From the NCBI RefSeq assembly GCF_004362215.1, contig NZ_SNWR01000001.1, positions 2,041,001 to 2,105,000 on the forward strand: a stretch of 64,000 bases of DNA, read 5' to 3'. Origin of the DNA: Paractinoplanes brasiliensis. Lineage in GTDB: Bacteria; Actinomycetota; Actinomycetes; Mycobacteriales; Micromonosporaceae. The notes under the pieces were generated by a model. The model searched no databases and was not told the DNA's origin. It was given only the letters and a program-made list of their open reading frames with translations. Both the position numbers and the translations under genes were made by a program. Below, piece after piece: positions 26,163 through 34,719 of the stretch; within the stretch, counting starts at the first letter, position 1, and the number at the start of each line of letters is the position of its first letter.

Positions 26163-26576
26163 TCAGCCCTTCTCGACGGAGGTCACGACGAACGGCACGC
26201 CCTGCTGGCAGGTCGACATCATGCCGGGCTCGGAACGGCCCGAAATCTTGACCTTGCTGCCCACGGCGGCGTCGGCGCGCATCGCCGGGTCGTCGAAGAC
26301 CAGCAGGTGGGAGCCGGTGGCGTCGTTGACGAGCAGGCAGTTCGGCTCGACCCCGGCGGTCACGGTGCCGGTGATGGTCGTGGCGCCCGGGTTGGGCCGC
26401 CCCGAGGGCTCCCCGGCCGGACCGGTGGGCTTGGCGGTGGGGGCGGGCAGGTCGACCACGTCCGACGCCGAGGGAGAGGGCGCCGGGGCGGCGGCGCCGT
26501 TCTCGCTCGCGTTGTTGGCGCAGCCGGCCGCCACGAGCAGAAGGAGCAATACGGCGGGAACGGTACGAGTCACCAT
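26163..26576 (-). CDS. putative lipoprotein, OB-fold-like
   Basis: A 137-residue exported protein. The signal peptide MVTRTVPAVLLLLLVAAGC ends in the lipobox LVAAGC, so Cys19 is the likely lipidated residue. A Ser/Pro/Ala linker (20-65) precedes a small beta-rich domain: TTITGTVTAGVEPNCLLVNDATG and VGSKVKISGR look like an OB-fold barrel, with two cysteines (PNC and STC) that could form a disulfide. A TAGCGT box lies 9 bases before the ATG. Function is unknown; OB-fold lipoproteins of this type often bind small ligands at the cell surface. Confidence 0.7.
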   Translation of the reverse strand: MVTRTVPAVLLLLLVAAGCANNASENGAAAPAPSPSASDVVDLPAPTAKPTGPAGEPSGRPNPGATTITGTVTAGVEPNCLLVNDATGSHLLVFDDPAMRADAAVGSKVKISGRSEPGMMSTCQQGVPFVVTSVEKG

Positions 26577-26626
26577 GATGCTTGGACGCTACCGGATCAA
26601 GCCCGGTTCCCCGGGACGGAAAACGG

Positions 26627-27256
26627 TCAGACGGGCGGCGGCACCGGCCGGTCGCTGAACGGCCCCACGTTGTACGCCGCGAGCTGCCAGCCCCGCTTGA
26701 CGTCGAGGGTGAGCTCGATCCAGTGGCAGTTCTGCAGGGCCCGCAGCGTGCGCAGCTGCTCCGCCGGCCAGCCGAGCAGGTGCCCGATGCCCTGACGGGC
26801 GGCGGCGCCGTGGGTCGCGACCACGACCGTGCCGCCGGCGGGCGCCTGGGCCACCACGTCGCGCAGCGCGTCGGCCACCCGCTTGCCCAGGTCCTCAAGG
26901 GTCTCGACGTCGCCGCCGACCTCCTGCCCGGCTGTCCAGCGGGCATGCTGGTCGGGATGGAGCGAGGCCACCTCGGCCATCGTGTGGCCCTGCCACGAGC
27001 CGAAATACCGCTCACGGAGCCGCTTGTCGTAGCCGATCGAGAGCCCGGTGAGCGCGCCGAGCGCCGCCGCCGTGTCGGACGCCCGCTTGAGGTCGCTCGA
27101 CACGAGCACGCCGGGTTTCAGCTTGACCAGGATCTCGGCCGCGTCGACGGCCTGCTGGCGGCCGAGCGCGTTGAGCTCGACGTCGGTCTGGCCCTGGACG
27201 CGACCGGACGCGTTCCAGTCGGTGTTGCCGTGGCGCCAGACGATCAGGCGGCTCAC
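26627..27256 (-). CDS. histidine phosphatase family protein
   Basis: A 209-residue phosphoglycerate-mutase-like enzyme. LIVWRHGNTDWN carries the catalytic RHG with H9 (phosphohistidine), SSDLKRASDTAAAL supplies the second phosphate-binding Arg, and VVVATHGAAARQ supplies the second catalytic His. The substrate is unknown; in actinobacteria this gene often follows rsfS. The GTG start at 27256 overlaps the rsfS stop (GTGA at 27253-27256), indicating translational coupling. It is the third gene of a nadD-rsfS-phosphatase operon. Confidence 0.88.
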   Translation of the reverse strand: MSRLIVWRHGNTDWNASGRVQGQTDVELNALGRQQAVDAAEILVKLKPGVLVSSDLKRASDTAAALGALTGLSIGYDKRLRERYFGSWQGHTMAEVASLHPDQHARWTAGQEVGGDVETLEDLGKRVADALRDVVAQAPAGGTVVVATHGAAARQGIGHLLGWPAEQLRTLRALQNCHWIELTLDVKRGWQLAAYNVGPFSDRPVPPPV

Positions 27257-27642
27257 GAAGCGTCGGCCTCGACCATGTCGCGATCGACGAACGGGATCGT
27301 CGGGCAGTCCTTCCACAGCTTGTCGAGGGCGTAGAACTCGCGTTCCTCGGCGTGCTGGATGTGGACGACGATGTCGACGTAGTCGAGAAGCACCCACCGG
27401 CCCTGACGCTCGCCCTCACGGCGGACCGGCTTGGCCTTTTCCTCGAGGTTGAGCAGGGCTTCCTCGATGGCGTCGACGATGGCGATGACCTGACGCTCGT
27501 TCGACGCCGAGGCGATCACGAAGGCGTCGGTGATGTAGAGCTGGTCTCCGACATCGATCACGACGATGTCTTGCGCCTTCTTGTCGGCGGCGGCCTGCGC
27601 GGCCGTCATCGCCAGTTCAAGAGCGCGTTCGCTGACGGGCAA
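27253..27642 (-). CDS. rsfS: ribosomal silencing factor RsfS
   Basis: A 129-residue protein that binds L14 and blocks 30S-50S joining when nutrients are low. It has the whole DUF143 pattern: ALELAMTAAQAAADKKAQDIVVIDVGDQLYITDAFVIASASNERQVIAIVDAIEEAL, then WVLLDYVDIVVHIQHAEEREFYALDKLW. The start is GTG/ATG-proximal at 27642, about 39 bases after nadD. Its stop overlaps the start of the histidine phosphatase. The nadD-rsfS pairing is very common. Confidence 0.95.
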   Translation of the reverse strand: MPVSERALELAMTAAQAAADKKAQDIVVIDVGDQLYITDAFVIASASNERQVIAIVDAIEEALLNLEEKAKPVRREGERQGRWVLLDYVDIVVHIQHAEEREFYALDKLWKDCPTIPFVDRDMVEADAS

Positions 27643-27681
27643 GAGTGTCCCCTCGGTCGGCTTTCTGGTCCTTCAAGCCTC

Positions 27682-28293
27682 TCACACCGCTGTGACATTT
27701 CCCGAGCCCCGATAGAGGCCCCGCTTGTTGATGTATTGCACGACACCGTCGGGCACCAGGTACCACACCGGGTCACCGGCGGCGACCCGGTCGCGGCAGG
27801 CCGTCGACGAGATGGCCATGGCCGGCACCTCGACCAGGGTGACGCTGTCCTCCGGAAGGTGATCGTCGGTGAGCTCGAACCCGGGCCGGGTCACCCCCAC
27901 GAAGTGCGCGGCGGAGAACATCTCCATCGCGTCCTTCCAGCTCAGGATGCGGTTGAGCGCGTCAGCACCGGTGATGAAGAACAGCGACGCGTCGGCGCCG
28001 AAGACCGCTCGCATGTCGCGCAGGGTGTCGATGGTGTACGTGGGGCCGTCGCGGTCGATGTCGGCGCGGCTGACGTGGAAACGCGGGTTCGACGCGGTGG
28101 CGATGACCGTCATGAGGTAGCGGTCCTCGGCCGGCGAGACCTTGCCCTTCTCGTACGGCTGGCCGGTGGGCACGAACACGACCTCGTCCAGGTCGAAGCG
28201 GGCCTGCACCTCGCTCGCGGCGACCAGGTGCCCGTGATGGATGGGGTCGAACGTCCCACCCATGATCCCGATCCGTCGTTGCCGGCCTGACAT
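27682..28293 (-). CDS. nadD: nicotinate-nucleotide adenylyltransferase
   Basis: A 203-residue enzyme converting nicotinate mononucleotide and ATP to deamido-NAD in NAD synthesis. GIMGGTFDPIHHGHLVAA holds the nucleotidyltransferase GxFDPxHxGH motif, and AISSTACRDRVAAG holds the C-terminal ISSTxxR motif. EVVFVPTGQPYEKGK is the nicotinate site region. It leads into rsfS. The HK gene upstream is 46 bases away on the same strand, so the operon may begin there or earlier. Confidence 0.95.
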   Translation of the reverse strand: MSGRQRRIGIMGGTFDPIHHGHLVAASEVQARFDLDEVVFVPTGQPYEKGKVSPAEDRYLMTVIATASNPRFHVSRADIDRDGPTYTIDTLRDMRAVFGADASLFFITGADALNRILSWKDAMEMFSAAHFVGVTRPGFELTDDHLPEDSVTLVEVPAMAISSTACRDRVAAGDPVWYLVPDGVVQYINKRGLYRGSGNVTAV

Positions 28294-28339
28294 CAGATCA
28301 GAATAGTCTTCACTCCGATCAAGAACGGCGGCCGGGGAG

Positions 28340-29452
28340 TCAGAGGTCGAGACGCCGCCGGACGGCCCGCAGCAGATCGTCCGCGGTGAACGGCTTCTCC
28401 AGCAGCGCGACCCCGGGGTCCAGCGTCCCCTCCGAGTGCAGGACGGGCTGGGCGTAACCGGACATGTAGAGGACCCGGGTGTCGGGCCGGACGGTCACCA
28501 GGCGCTCGGCCAGGTCCTTGCCCAGCATGCCGGGCATCACCACGTCGCTGAGCAGCAGGTCGATCGCGCCCTCGTGCCGAGCCGCCAGCGCCAGCGCCTG
28601 AGGCCCGCCCTCGGCCGCGATCACCCGGTAGCCGGCGCCGGAAAGGATCCGCCCGGCCACGTCGCGCAGGCCCGGCTCGTCGTCCACGACGAGCAGCGTC
28701 TCGCCGCGGCCAGTGGTACGGACGGGACCGGCGGGGGCGGGCCGGGAACCGGGGGAGGCGGGCGGCAGCAGCACGGTGACCGTCGTGCCCAGGCCCGGCT
28801 CGGACGAGATGCTCACGTCCCCTCCGGCCTGGGTGACGATGCCGTAGACCATGGCCAGGCCCAGCCCGATGCCCTCGCCGTTGGGCTTGGTGGTGAAGAA
28901 CGGCTCGAACGCGCGGTCGGCGACGTCGGCGCTCATCCCCCGGCCGGAGTCCCCGACCCGCAGCCGCACCCGGTCGCCCGAGCAGCCGGTGTCGATCACC
29001 AGGTTGCCGCCGGCGGGCATCGCGTCCCGGGCGTTGTCCGCGAGCTTGACCAGCAGATGCTCGATCTGCCCGGGGTCGCACTCGACCGGCGGCAGGTCCG
29101 CGCCGGGCCGGATGATCAGGGCGACCCGCTCCCCGACCGTACGGCGCAGCTTGTCCTCCAGCCCGGCCACGAAGCCGTTGAGGTCGAACACCTCGGGCCG
29201 GACGACCTCGCGGCGGGCGAAGGCGAGCAACTGGTGGGTGAGGTGGGTGGCCCGCTCACCGGCCCGGATGACCTGGCGGGCGTCGGCCGCGATCATCCGC
29301 ACGTCGGGCTGCTCGGACTCCGCCTCCTCGACGACGAAGCTCGCGTAGTTGACGATCACGCCGAGGATGTTGTTGAAGTCGTGCGCGACCCCGCCGGCCA
29401 GCTGACCCAGGCTCTCCAGCCGCTGGTTGCGCACGTCCTCGGACCGCTCCAC
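28340..29452 (-). CDS. hybrid histidine kinase without sensor domain
   Basis: A 370-residue protein. The dimerisation/phosphoacceptor helix starts almost at the N-terminus: RLESLGQLAGGVAHDFNNILG with phosphoacceptor H24. The ATPase domain has the N box (LADNARDAM, N140), G1 (DSGRGM), F (FEPFFTTKPNGEG) and G2 (GEGIGLGLA). A receiver domain starts at TLLVVDDEPGL with phosphoacceptor D303 (LLSDVVMPGM) and the switch Lys in ALLEKPFTADD. No membrane segment, PAS or GAF domain precedes the kinase, so the input must come from a partner, or a longer start has been missed. The GTG at 29452 is 48 bases after the pepN stop. Confidence 0.85.
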   Translation of the reverse strand: MERSEDVRNQRLESLGQLAGGVAHDFNNILGVIVNYASFVVEEAESEQPDVRMIAADARQVIRAGERATHLTHQLLAFARREVVRPEVFDLNGFVAGLEDKLRRTVGERVALIIRPGADLPPVECDPGQIEHLLVKLADNARDAMPAGGNLVIDTGCSGDRVRLRVGDSGRGMSADVADRAFEPFFTTKPNGEGIGLGLAMVYGIVTQAGGDVSISSEPGLGTTVTVLLPPASPGSRPAPAGPVRTTGRGETLLVVDDEPGLRDVAGRILSGAGYRVIAAEGGPQALALAARHEGAIDLLLSDVVMPGMLGKDLAERLVTVRPDTRVLYMSGYAQPVLHSEGTLDPGVALLEKPFTADDLLRAVRRRLDL

Positions 29453-29500
29453 ACCCCACCCCCGTAGAGGGAGAGTAACGGGGGAAAGTCGGCCAAAAGG

Positions 29501-31996
29501 TCAGAAGCGCGCAGCCAGGGCCCTCCGCAGGTCGTCGTCGGCGTCGAGCACCACTCGCCGCAGGATCGGGTCGAGGCCCTCGTCGGCGAGCAGCCCTGCC
29601 GCCAGTTCCCGGGTCCGGGGCTCCACCACCACACTGGGGTACGCTGCCCCGGCCGTCCGCTCCGCGCTCATGCCGTTGCGGATCCGCATCATCGCGGGCA
29701 TCTCGGCGAAGTACCGCGCCACGTACGGCCGTACCAGGTCGATCTGCTCGGCCTGCCAGAACCCGGACGCGGTCATCTCGACCAGCCGGTTCGACAGCTT
29801 GGCGTCCGAGATGATCGCTTCCCAGGCGGCCGCCTTGGCCTCGGCGTCGGGGCGGGCGGCCCGGCAGCGGGCGGCCCACTGCTCGCCGGTCGCGCTGCGG
29901 TCCCGCTCGAACTCGGCGTCGATCACGTCGGCACCGGCGGCGCCCAGCACGGCCAGGCGATAGACGATCAGCCAGCGCAGGTCGGCGTCGATCGCCAGGC
30001 CGTCCGGCACGTGCTCGCCGGCCAGCCAGTTACGCAGGCGCGCGGTGTCGACCGTGGCGCCGATCAGCCCCCGGGCCGCGGCGAGCTGGCGCGATCCGCC
30101 CGGCTCGGAGGCGGCGAGCAGCCGGTCGGCGGCCTGCGCGACCAGTTCCAGCGCGGCCGGGCGGGTCTCCGGGGTGGAGTAGCGGTCGACCAGGCTGCGG
30201 GTGGCGCGCAGCACGTCCTCGACGATCACGACCTCGGACTCCACCGGCAGCGCGGCCAGCACCAGGGTGACCAGCTCGGCGACCGGGCGCTCGCCGTCGA
30301 CGACCGCGTCCAGCGTCGCCGCCCACAGCACAGCCCGGGCCAGCGAGTCGCCCAGCAGCGGCAGCATCACCGGAACGGCCGCGGCCGACTCCTCGTCCAG
30401 CCGGATCTTCGCGTACGTGAGGTCGCCGTCGTTGAGCAGCAGCAGGTCGGCCACCGGCTCGCCGGCGAGTTCAGGCACCTCCGTACGCCCGGTGGCGTCG
30501 ATCTCGGCCTCGACCAGCTTGCGCCGCTTGACCGTGCCGTCGGCCTGCTTGTCCCACAGGCCGATCCCCAGCCGGTGGGGCCGCAGGGTCGGGTACGACT
30601 CGGGGGCGGTCTGCTCGACGGCCACCGACTCGTAGGCCGAGCCGTCGTGCCGCACCGCCGTCCGCAGCGTGTTGACCTGGGCCCGGCGCAGCCACACGTC
30701 GGCCCAGGCGCTCAGGTCGCGCCCGCTCGACTTGGAGAGCGCGCCCAGCAGGTCGGCCAGCGTCGCGTTGCCGTACGCGTGCGCCTCGAAGTGCGCGTTC
30801 ACCCCGGTCCGGAACGCCTCCTCGCCGACCCAGGCGACCAGCTGCTTGAGCACGGCCGCGCCCTTGGCGTACGAGATGCCGTCGAAGTTGAGCAGCGCCT
30901 GATCGGTGTCGGTGACGTCGGCCGGCGCCACCGGATGGGTCGAGGGGTGCTGGTCGGCCCGCAGCCCCCACGCCTTGCGCTGCATCGCGAACGTCGTCCA
31001 GCTGCCCGGGAAGCGGGTGGCCTCGGCCGTGATGCGAGTGCCCATGTACTCGGCGAACGACTCGTTGAGCCACAGGTCGTCCCACCAGGCCATGGTCACC
31101 AGGTCGCCGAACCACATGTGCGCCATCTCGTGGGCGATCACGTTGGCCCGGTGCTCGCGCTCGCTCTCGGTGACCGCCGAGCGGTAGATGAACTCGTCGC
31201 GGAACACCACCAGCCCGGGGTACTCCATCGCGCCGAAGTTGAACTCGGGCGCGAAGGCCTGCTGGTAGTGGCCGAACGGGTACCGGATGTCGAAGATCTC
31301 GTGGTAACGGTCGAAGCACTGCTTGGTGATCTCGAAGATCTCGGGCGCGTCGGCCTCGAGCGCCTCGGCGAGCGCGGCCCGCGCGTACAGGGCCAGCGGG
31401 ATGCCGTCGTGCGAGTCGGTGACCTCGTGGTACGGCCCGGCGATGAGCGAGCACAGGTACGTCGAGATCGGCTTGGTCGGCTCGAACTCCCAGCGCCCGT
31501 CGCGGCCCGAGCGCAGCGGCCCGTTCGCCGCCACCCGCCAGCTCGCCGGGGCGGTCACGCTGATCCGGTAGGACGCCTTGAGGTCGGGCTGGTCGAACGC
31601 GGGCAGGATCCGGCCGGCGTTGTTGATGAACATGTGCTGGTAGACGTAGATCGAGCCGTCCGCGGGGTCGACGTACTTGTGCAGGCCCTCGCCCGTGTTC
31701 GAATACCGCATCACGGCCTCGACGGCCAGCTCGTTGGCCTCGGCGAGCCCGGTCAGCTCCATCCGTCCCTCGGTCAGCGCCGACTCGGGCAGCGGCGCCC
31801 CGTTCAGCGTCATGCTGGTCACCGAGACGGGCTCGAACTCCAGGAACGTCGAGGCCCCTTCCTGGGCGGCGAAGCGCACCACCGTTCGCGCGCCGAAGGT
31901 GTCACCCTCGGCGGTCAGGTCGAGATCGACCTCGTACTCGTGGACTTCGACGGTGGCGGCCCGGGCGGTGGCCTCGGCGCGGGTCAAGCTCGGCAT
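29501..31996 (-). CDS. pepN: aminopeptidase N
   Basis: An 831-residue M1 zinc aminopeptidase that removes N-terminal residues from peptides in the cytosol. The substrate motif is NFGAMEYPG (GAMEN variant), and the zinc site is VIAHEMAHMWFGDLVTMAWWDDLWLNESFAEY (HExxH-x18-E). The C-terminal ERAP1-like helical domain fills the last roughly 330 residues. The ATG at 31996 (MPSLTRAEATARA) is preferred over an upstream start at 32050 because homologues begin there. It is transcribed divergently from the trpS leader, with 46 bases between starts. There is no signal peptide. Confidence 0.95.
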   Translation of the reverse strand: MPSLTRAEATARAATVEVHEYEVDLDLTAEGDTFGARTVVRFAAQEGASTFLEFEPVSVTSMTLNGAPLPESALTEGRMELTGLAEANELAVEAVMRYSNTGEGLHKYVDPADGSIYVYQHMFINNAGRILPAFDQPDLKASYRISVTAPASWRVAANGPLRSGRDGRWEFEPTKPISTYLCSLIAGPYHEVTDSHDGIPLALYARAALAEALEADAPEIFEITKQCFDRYHEIFDIRYPFGHYQQAFAPEFNFGAMEYPGLVVFRDEFIYRSAVTESEREHRANVIAHEMAHMWFGDLVTMAWWDDLWLNESFAEYMGTRITAEATRFPGSWTTFAMQRKAWGLRADQHPSTHPVAPADVTDTDQALLNFDGISYAKGAAVLKQLVAWVGEEAFRTGVNAHFEAHAYGNATLADLLGALSKSSGRDLSAWADVWLRRAQVNTLRTAVRHDGSAYESVAVEQTAPESYPTLRPHRLGIGLWDKQADGTVKRRKLVEAEIDATGRTEVPELAGEPVADLLLLNDGDLTYAKIRLDEESAAAVPVMLPLLGDSLARAVLWAATLDAVVDGERPVAELVTLVLAALPVESEVVIVEDVLRATRSLVDRYSTPETRPAALELVAQAADRLLAASEPGGSRQLAAARGLIGATVDTARLRNWLAGEHVPDGLAIDADLRWLIVYRLAVLGAAGADVIDAEFERDRSATGEQWAARCRAARPDAEAKAAAWEAIISDAKLSNRLVEMTASGFWQAEQIDLVRPYVARYFAEMPAMMRIRNGMSAERTAGAAYPSVVVEPRTRELAAGLLADEGLDPILRRVVLDADDDLRRALAARF

Positions 31997-32029
31997 CGGA
32001 CCATCATCCGGTATGACCGGCGCCGCTGC

Positions 32030-32035
32030 TATCGT
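32030..32035 (+). promoter_or_regulatory. candidate -10 box (TATCGT) for the trpS leader
   Basis: TATCGT is followed by exactly 7 bases and the GTG at 32043. There is no ribosome binding site upstream of that GTG, so a leaderless leader-peptide transcript is likely. No clear -35 box. Confidence 0.45.
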
Positions 32036-32042
32036 GGGTTCC

Positions 32043-32078
32043 GTGCGCAACGCGAACCTTGCCTGGTGGCTGCCCTGA
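32043..32078 (+). CDS. tryptophan leader peptide (11 codons, two adjacent Trp codons)
   Basis: The frame reads V/M-R-N-A-N-L-A-W-W-L-P-stop, with TGG TGG at 32064-32069. Two adjacent Trp codons in a tiny frame directly before a tryptophanyl-tRNA synthetase, followed by competing hairpins, are the mark of ribosome-mediated attenuation. The start codon is GTG, probably leaderless. Confidence 0.75.
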   Translation: MRNANLAWWLP

Positions 32079-32139
32079 CGGGCGGCTCACCCACGCGCAT
32101 TTCTTCTCGCGGCCGCCCTTCCCGGGCGGCCGTTCTCGT
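32069..32139 (+). promoter_or_regulatory. transcription attenuator of trpS
   Basis: Segment 1 GCTGCCC (32069-32075) can pair with segment 2 GGGCGGC (32080-32086; one G-U). Segment 2 pairs perfectly with segment 3 GCCGCCC (32112-32118). Segment 3 lies inside the terminator stem CGGCCGCCC (32110-32118) with GGGCGGCCG (32124-32132), loop TTCCC, then TTCTCGTGT. A ribosome stalled on the Trp codons would cover segment 1, free segment 2 for segment 3 and prevent termination. The pairings are read from the sequence; the switch is inferred from known trp attenuators. Confidence 0.75.
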
Positions 32140-32179
32140 GTCCCGGGGAAGGGCGTCCCTGACCCCGGAGGACACAGAC

Positions 32180-33142
32180 ATGCACCGTCGGCTCACCGGC
32201 TTCCAGCCCACCGGCAACCTGCACCTCGGCAACCTGATCGGCGCCATGCGGCCCCTGGTGGCAGCGCAGGACAGACCCTCGATCGCGATGATCGCGGACC
32301 TGCACGCGCTCACCATGGAGCACAACCCCGACGCCGTACGGGCGAACACCCTGACCGTCGCCACGGTGCTGCTCGCCGCGGGCGTCGACCCGCAACGCAC
32401 CGCGATCATCGCCCAGTCCCAGGTGTCCGAGCACACCGGGCTGCACTACCTGCTCGAATGCGTGACCGGCTTCGGCGAGGCGGCCCGCATGATCCAGTTC
32501 AAGGAGAAGAGCGCGGCCGGGGGCCCGGTGCGGCTGAGCCTGCTCACCTATCCCGTGCTCATGGCGGCCGACATCCTGCTCCACGACATCGACGAGGTGC
32601 CGGTCGGCGAGGACCAGAGTCAGCACCTCGAGCTGGCCCGGACGATCGCCACCCGGTTCAACACCCGATACGGCGAGACCTTCGTCGTGCCCGAGGGCGT
32701 CCGTCCCGAGTCGGCCGCTCGGATCATGGACCTGGCCGACCCGTCGCGCAAGATGAGCAAGAGCGCGCCCTCGCCGGCCGGGCGGATCGGGCTGCTCGAC
32801 CCGCCCGAGACGATCCGCAAGGTCATCGCGCGGGCGGTCACCGACACGGCCGGCGTCGTCCGGCACGACCGGGAGGGTCAGCCGGGGGTGACCAACCTGC
32901 TCGAGATCCTGCGGGCCTGCTCCGGCCGCGACCCCGGGGAGCTCACGTCCTACGGCGCGCTCAAGCGGGAGGTCACCGACGCCGTCGAGGCGGTGCTGGC
33001 GCCGATCCGGTCGCGTCACGCCGAGCTGTCGCAGGACCCTTCCCACGTACGCAAGATCCTCGCCGAGGGCAAGGCGTACGTGCAGCCGAGGGCGGCCGAG
33101 ACCGTACGCCGTGCCCGTGCCGCCATCGGCTTGCTGGACTGA
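32180..33142 (+). CDS. trpS: tryptophanyl-tRNA synthetase
   Basis: A 320-residue class I synthetase charging tRNA-Trp. The HIGH-type motif is HLGN (15-18, in FQPTGNLHLGNLIGA), and KMSKS is at 191-195. GEDQSQHLELARTIATRFN is the tryptophan/ATP site region. ATG 32180 follows CCGGAGGA. It is the only gene after the attenuator. In streptomycetes an auxiliary, indolmycin-resistant TrpRS is known to be controlled by such an attenuator, so this gene may be the inducible, antibiotic-tolerant copy rather than the housekeeping one; that cannot be decided here. It ends 4 bases from the convergent obgE stop. Confidence 0.95.
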   Translation: MHRRLTGFQPTGNLHLGNLIGAMRPLVAAQDRPSIAMIADLHALTMEHNPDAVRANTLTVATVLLAAGVDPQRTAIIAQSQVSEHTGLHYLLECVTGFGEAARMIQFKEKSAAGGPVRLSLLTYPVLMAADILLHDIDEVPVGEDQSQHLELARTIATRFNTRYGETFVVPEGVRPESAARIMDLADPSRKMSKSAPSPAGRIGLLDPPETIRKVIARAVTDTAGVVRHDREGQPGVTNLLEILRACSGRDPGELTSYGALKREVTDAVEAVLAPIRSRHAELSQDPSHVRKILAEGKAYVQPRAAETVRRARAAIGLLD

Positions 33143-33145
33143 CGC

Positions 33146-34645
33146 CTACTCGCCGGTGTCGTCGTCCTCGTCGCTGACCAGAACCGGGCGCTGCGCGTTC
33201 GACACCGTCGTCACCGTGCCGTCGGGCGCCATGTGCAGCAGTTCGTCGTCCGAACGGACCCGGCGGGCCTTACGGGCGGCGAGGCGCTCGGCGGCGGAGG
33301 CCCGTTGGTTCTCCTCCTCGAGGCGGATGTCGGTGCCGCGCGGCCCGGAGACGTACTCGCCGGCGTTGGGCTGCCAGTCGAACTCGCGCTCGCCGATGCG
33401 GACCGGGTCGCCGGCCTGCGCGCCCTTCTTGGCCAGCGCGTCCTCGACCCCGATCCGCTCGAGGCGGTCGGCCAGATAGCCCACGGCCTCGTCGTTGTCG
33501 AAGTTCGTCTGCCGGATCCAGCGCTCGACCTTGGCCCCGCGCACCACGTAGACGCCGTCCTCGTCCTGCTCGATCGTGAAGCCGGACTCGTCGACCGCAC
33601 GGGGCCGCACGATGACCCGGCTCGGCTCGGGCACGGGCTGCTCGAGGCGGTGCTGGGCGACCGTCTCGGCCAGCGCGTAGACCAGCTCCTTGAGACCCTC
33701 GCGGGTGACCGCGCTGACCTCGAAGACGCGGTAACCGCGGGACTCCAGGTCGGGTCGCACCATCTCGGCCAGGTCGCGGCCGTCCGGAATGTCGATCTTG
33801 TTGAGCACCACCAGCCGGGGACGGTCCTCCAGACCCCCGTACGCCGCCAGCTCGGCCTCGATCGCGTCGAGGTCGGCCAGCGGGTCGCGCTCGATCTCGG
33901 GCGTCGCCGCGTCGAGCACGTGCACCAGCACCGAGGTGCGCTCGATGTGCCGCAGGAACTGCATGCCCAGGCCCTTGCCGGTGGCCGCGCCCGGGATCAG
34001 GCCCGGCACGTCGGCCACGGTGAAGGTGTGGTCGCCGGCCTGCACCACGCCGAGGTTGGGCACCAGGGTCGTGAACGGGTAATCGGCGATCTTGGGCTTG
34101 GCGGCCGAGATGACCGAGATCAGCGACGACTTGCCGGCCGACGGGAAGCCCACCAGGCCCACGTCGGCCACGCTCTTGAGCTCGAGCACGACGTCGAGGT
34201 TGTCGCCCGGCTCGCCCAGTTCGGCGAAGCCCGGCACCTTGCGGCGGGTGTTGGCCAGCGAGGCGTTGCCCCGGCCGCCGCGACCACCGCGGGCCACCTC
34301 GAACGTGGTGCCCGCGCCGATCAGGTCGGCCAGCACCTCGCCGCCGGCGGTCTGCACGACCGTGCCGTCCGGCACCTTGAGCACCAGGTCCTTGCCGTTG
34401 GCGCCGTCGCGGTTGGCCCCCGCGCCACCCCCGCCGTTGGACGCCTTGACGTGCGGGTGGAAGTGGAAGTCCAGCAGCGTGTGAATCTGCGGGTCGACCA
34501 CGAGGGTGATGCCCCCGCCGTGCCCGCCGTTGCCGCCGTCGGGCCCGCCGAGCGGCTTGAACTTCTCGCGGCGCACCGAGACGCAGCCGTGTCCGCCGTC
34601 ACCCGCCTGCAGGTGCAGCACGACCCGGTCGACGAACGTGGTCAC
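33146..34645 (-). CDS. obgE: Obg family GTPase CgtA
   Basis: A 499-residue essential GTPase for 50S assembly and stringent-response links. The Gly-rich Obg fold covers residues 1-158 (FVDRVVLHLQAGDGGHGCVSVRREK). The G domain starts VGLVGFPSAGKSSLI (P-loop about 165-177) and includes DVPGLI, NKIDIPD and SAVT. The OCT domain follows from about 340 (FTIEQDEDGVYVVRG), and an acidic tail closes the protein. GTG 34645 is preceded by GAGGAG at 8 bases. It is the last gene of rplU-rpmA-obgE, but a strong terminator lies between rpmA and obgE, so only read-through or a further promoter supplies it. Confidence 0.96.
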   Translation of the reverse strand: MTTFVDRVVLHLQAGDGGHGCVSVRREKFKPLGGPDGGNGGHGGGITLVVDPQIHTLLDFHFHPHVKASNGGGGAGANRDGANGKDLVLKVPDGTVVQTAGGEVLADLIGAGTTFEVARGGRGGRGNASLANTRRKVPGFAELGEPGDNLDVVLELKSVADVGLVGFPSAGKSSLISVISAAKPKIADYPFTTLVPNLGVVQAGDHTFTVADVPGLIPGAATGKGLGMQFLRHIERTSVLVHVLDAATPEIERDPLADLDAIEAELAAYGGLEDRPRLVVLNKIDIPDGRDLAEMVRPDLESRGYRVFEVSAVTREGLKELVYALAETVAQHRLEQPVPEPSRVIVRPRAVDESGFTIEQDEDGVYVVRGAKVERWIRQTNFDNDEAVGYLADRLERIGVEDALAKKGAQAGDPVRIGEREFDWQPNAGEYVSGPRGTDIRLEEENQRASAAERLAARKARRVRSDDELLHMAPDGTVTTVSNAQRPVLVSDEDDDTGE

Positions 34646-34663
34646 TGCTCAACTCCTCAAGAG

Positions 34664-34708
34664 AACCAAAAACAAAGCGGGCCGCGGACCCGGAGGTCCG
34701 CGGCCCGC
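34664..34708 (-). terminator. strong terminator between rpmA and obgE
   Basis: A perfect 14-bp stem (34677-34690 with 34695-34708, loop CGGA) is followed on the minus strand by TTTGTTTTTGG. It sits 12 bases after the rpmA stop and about 20 bases before obgE. This is the best intrinsic-terminator shape in the window. Confidence 0.9.
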
Positions 34709-34719
34709 TCAGAGCAAAC

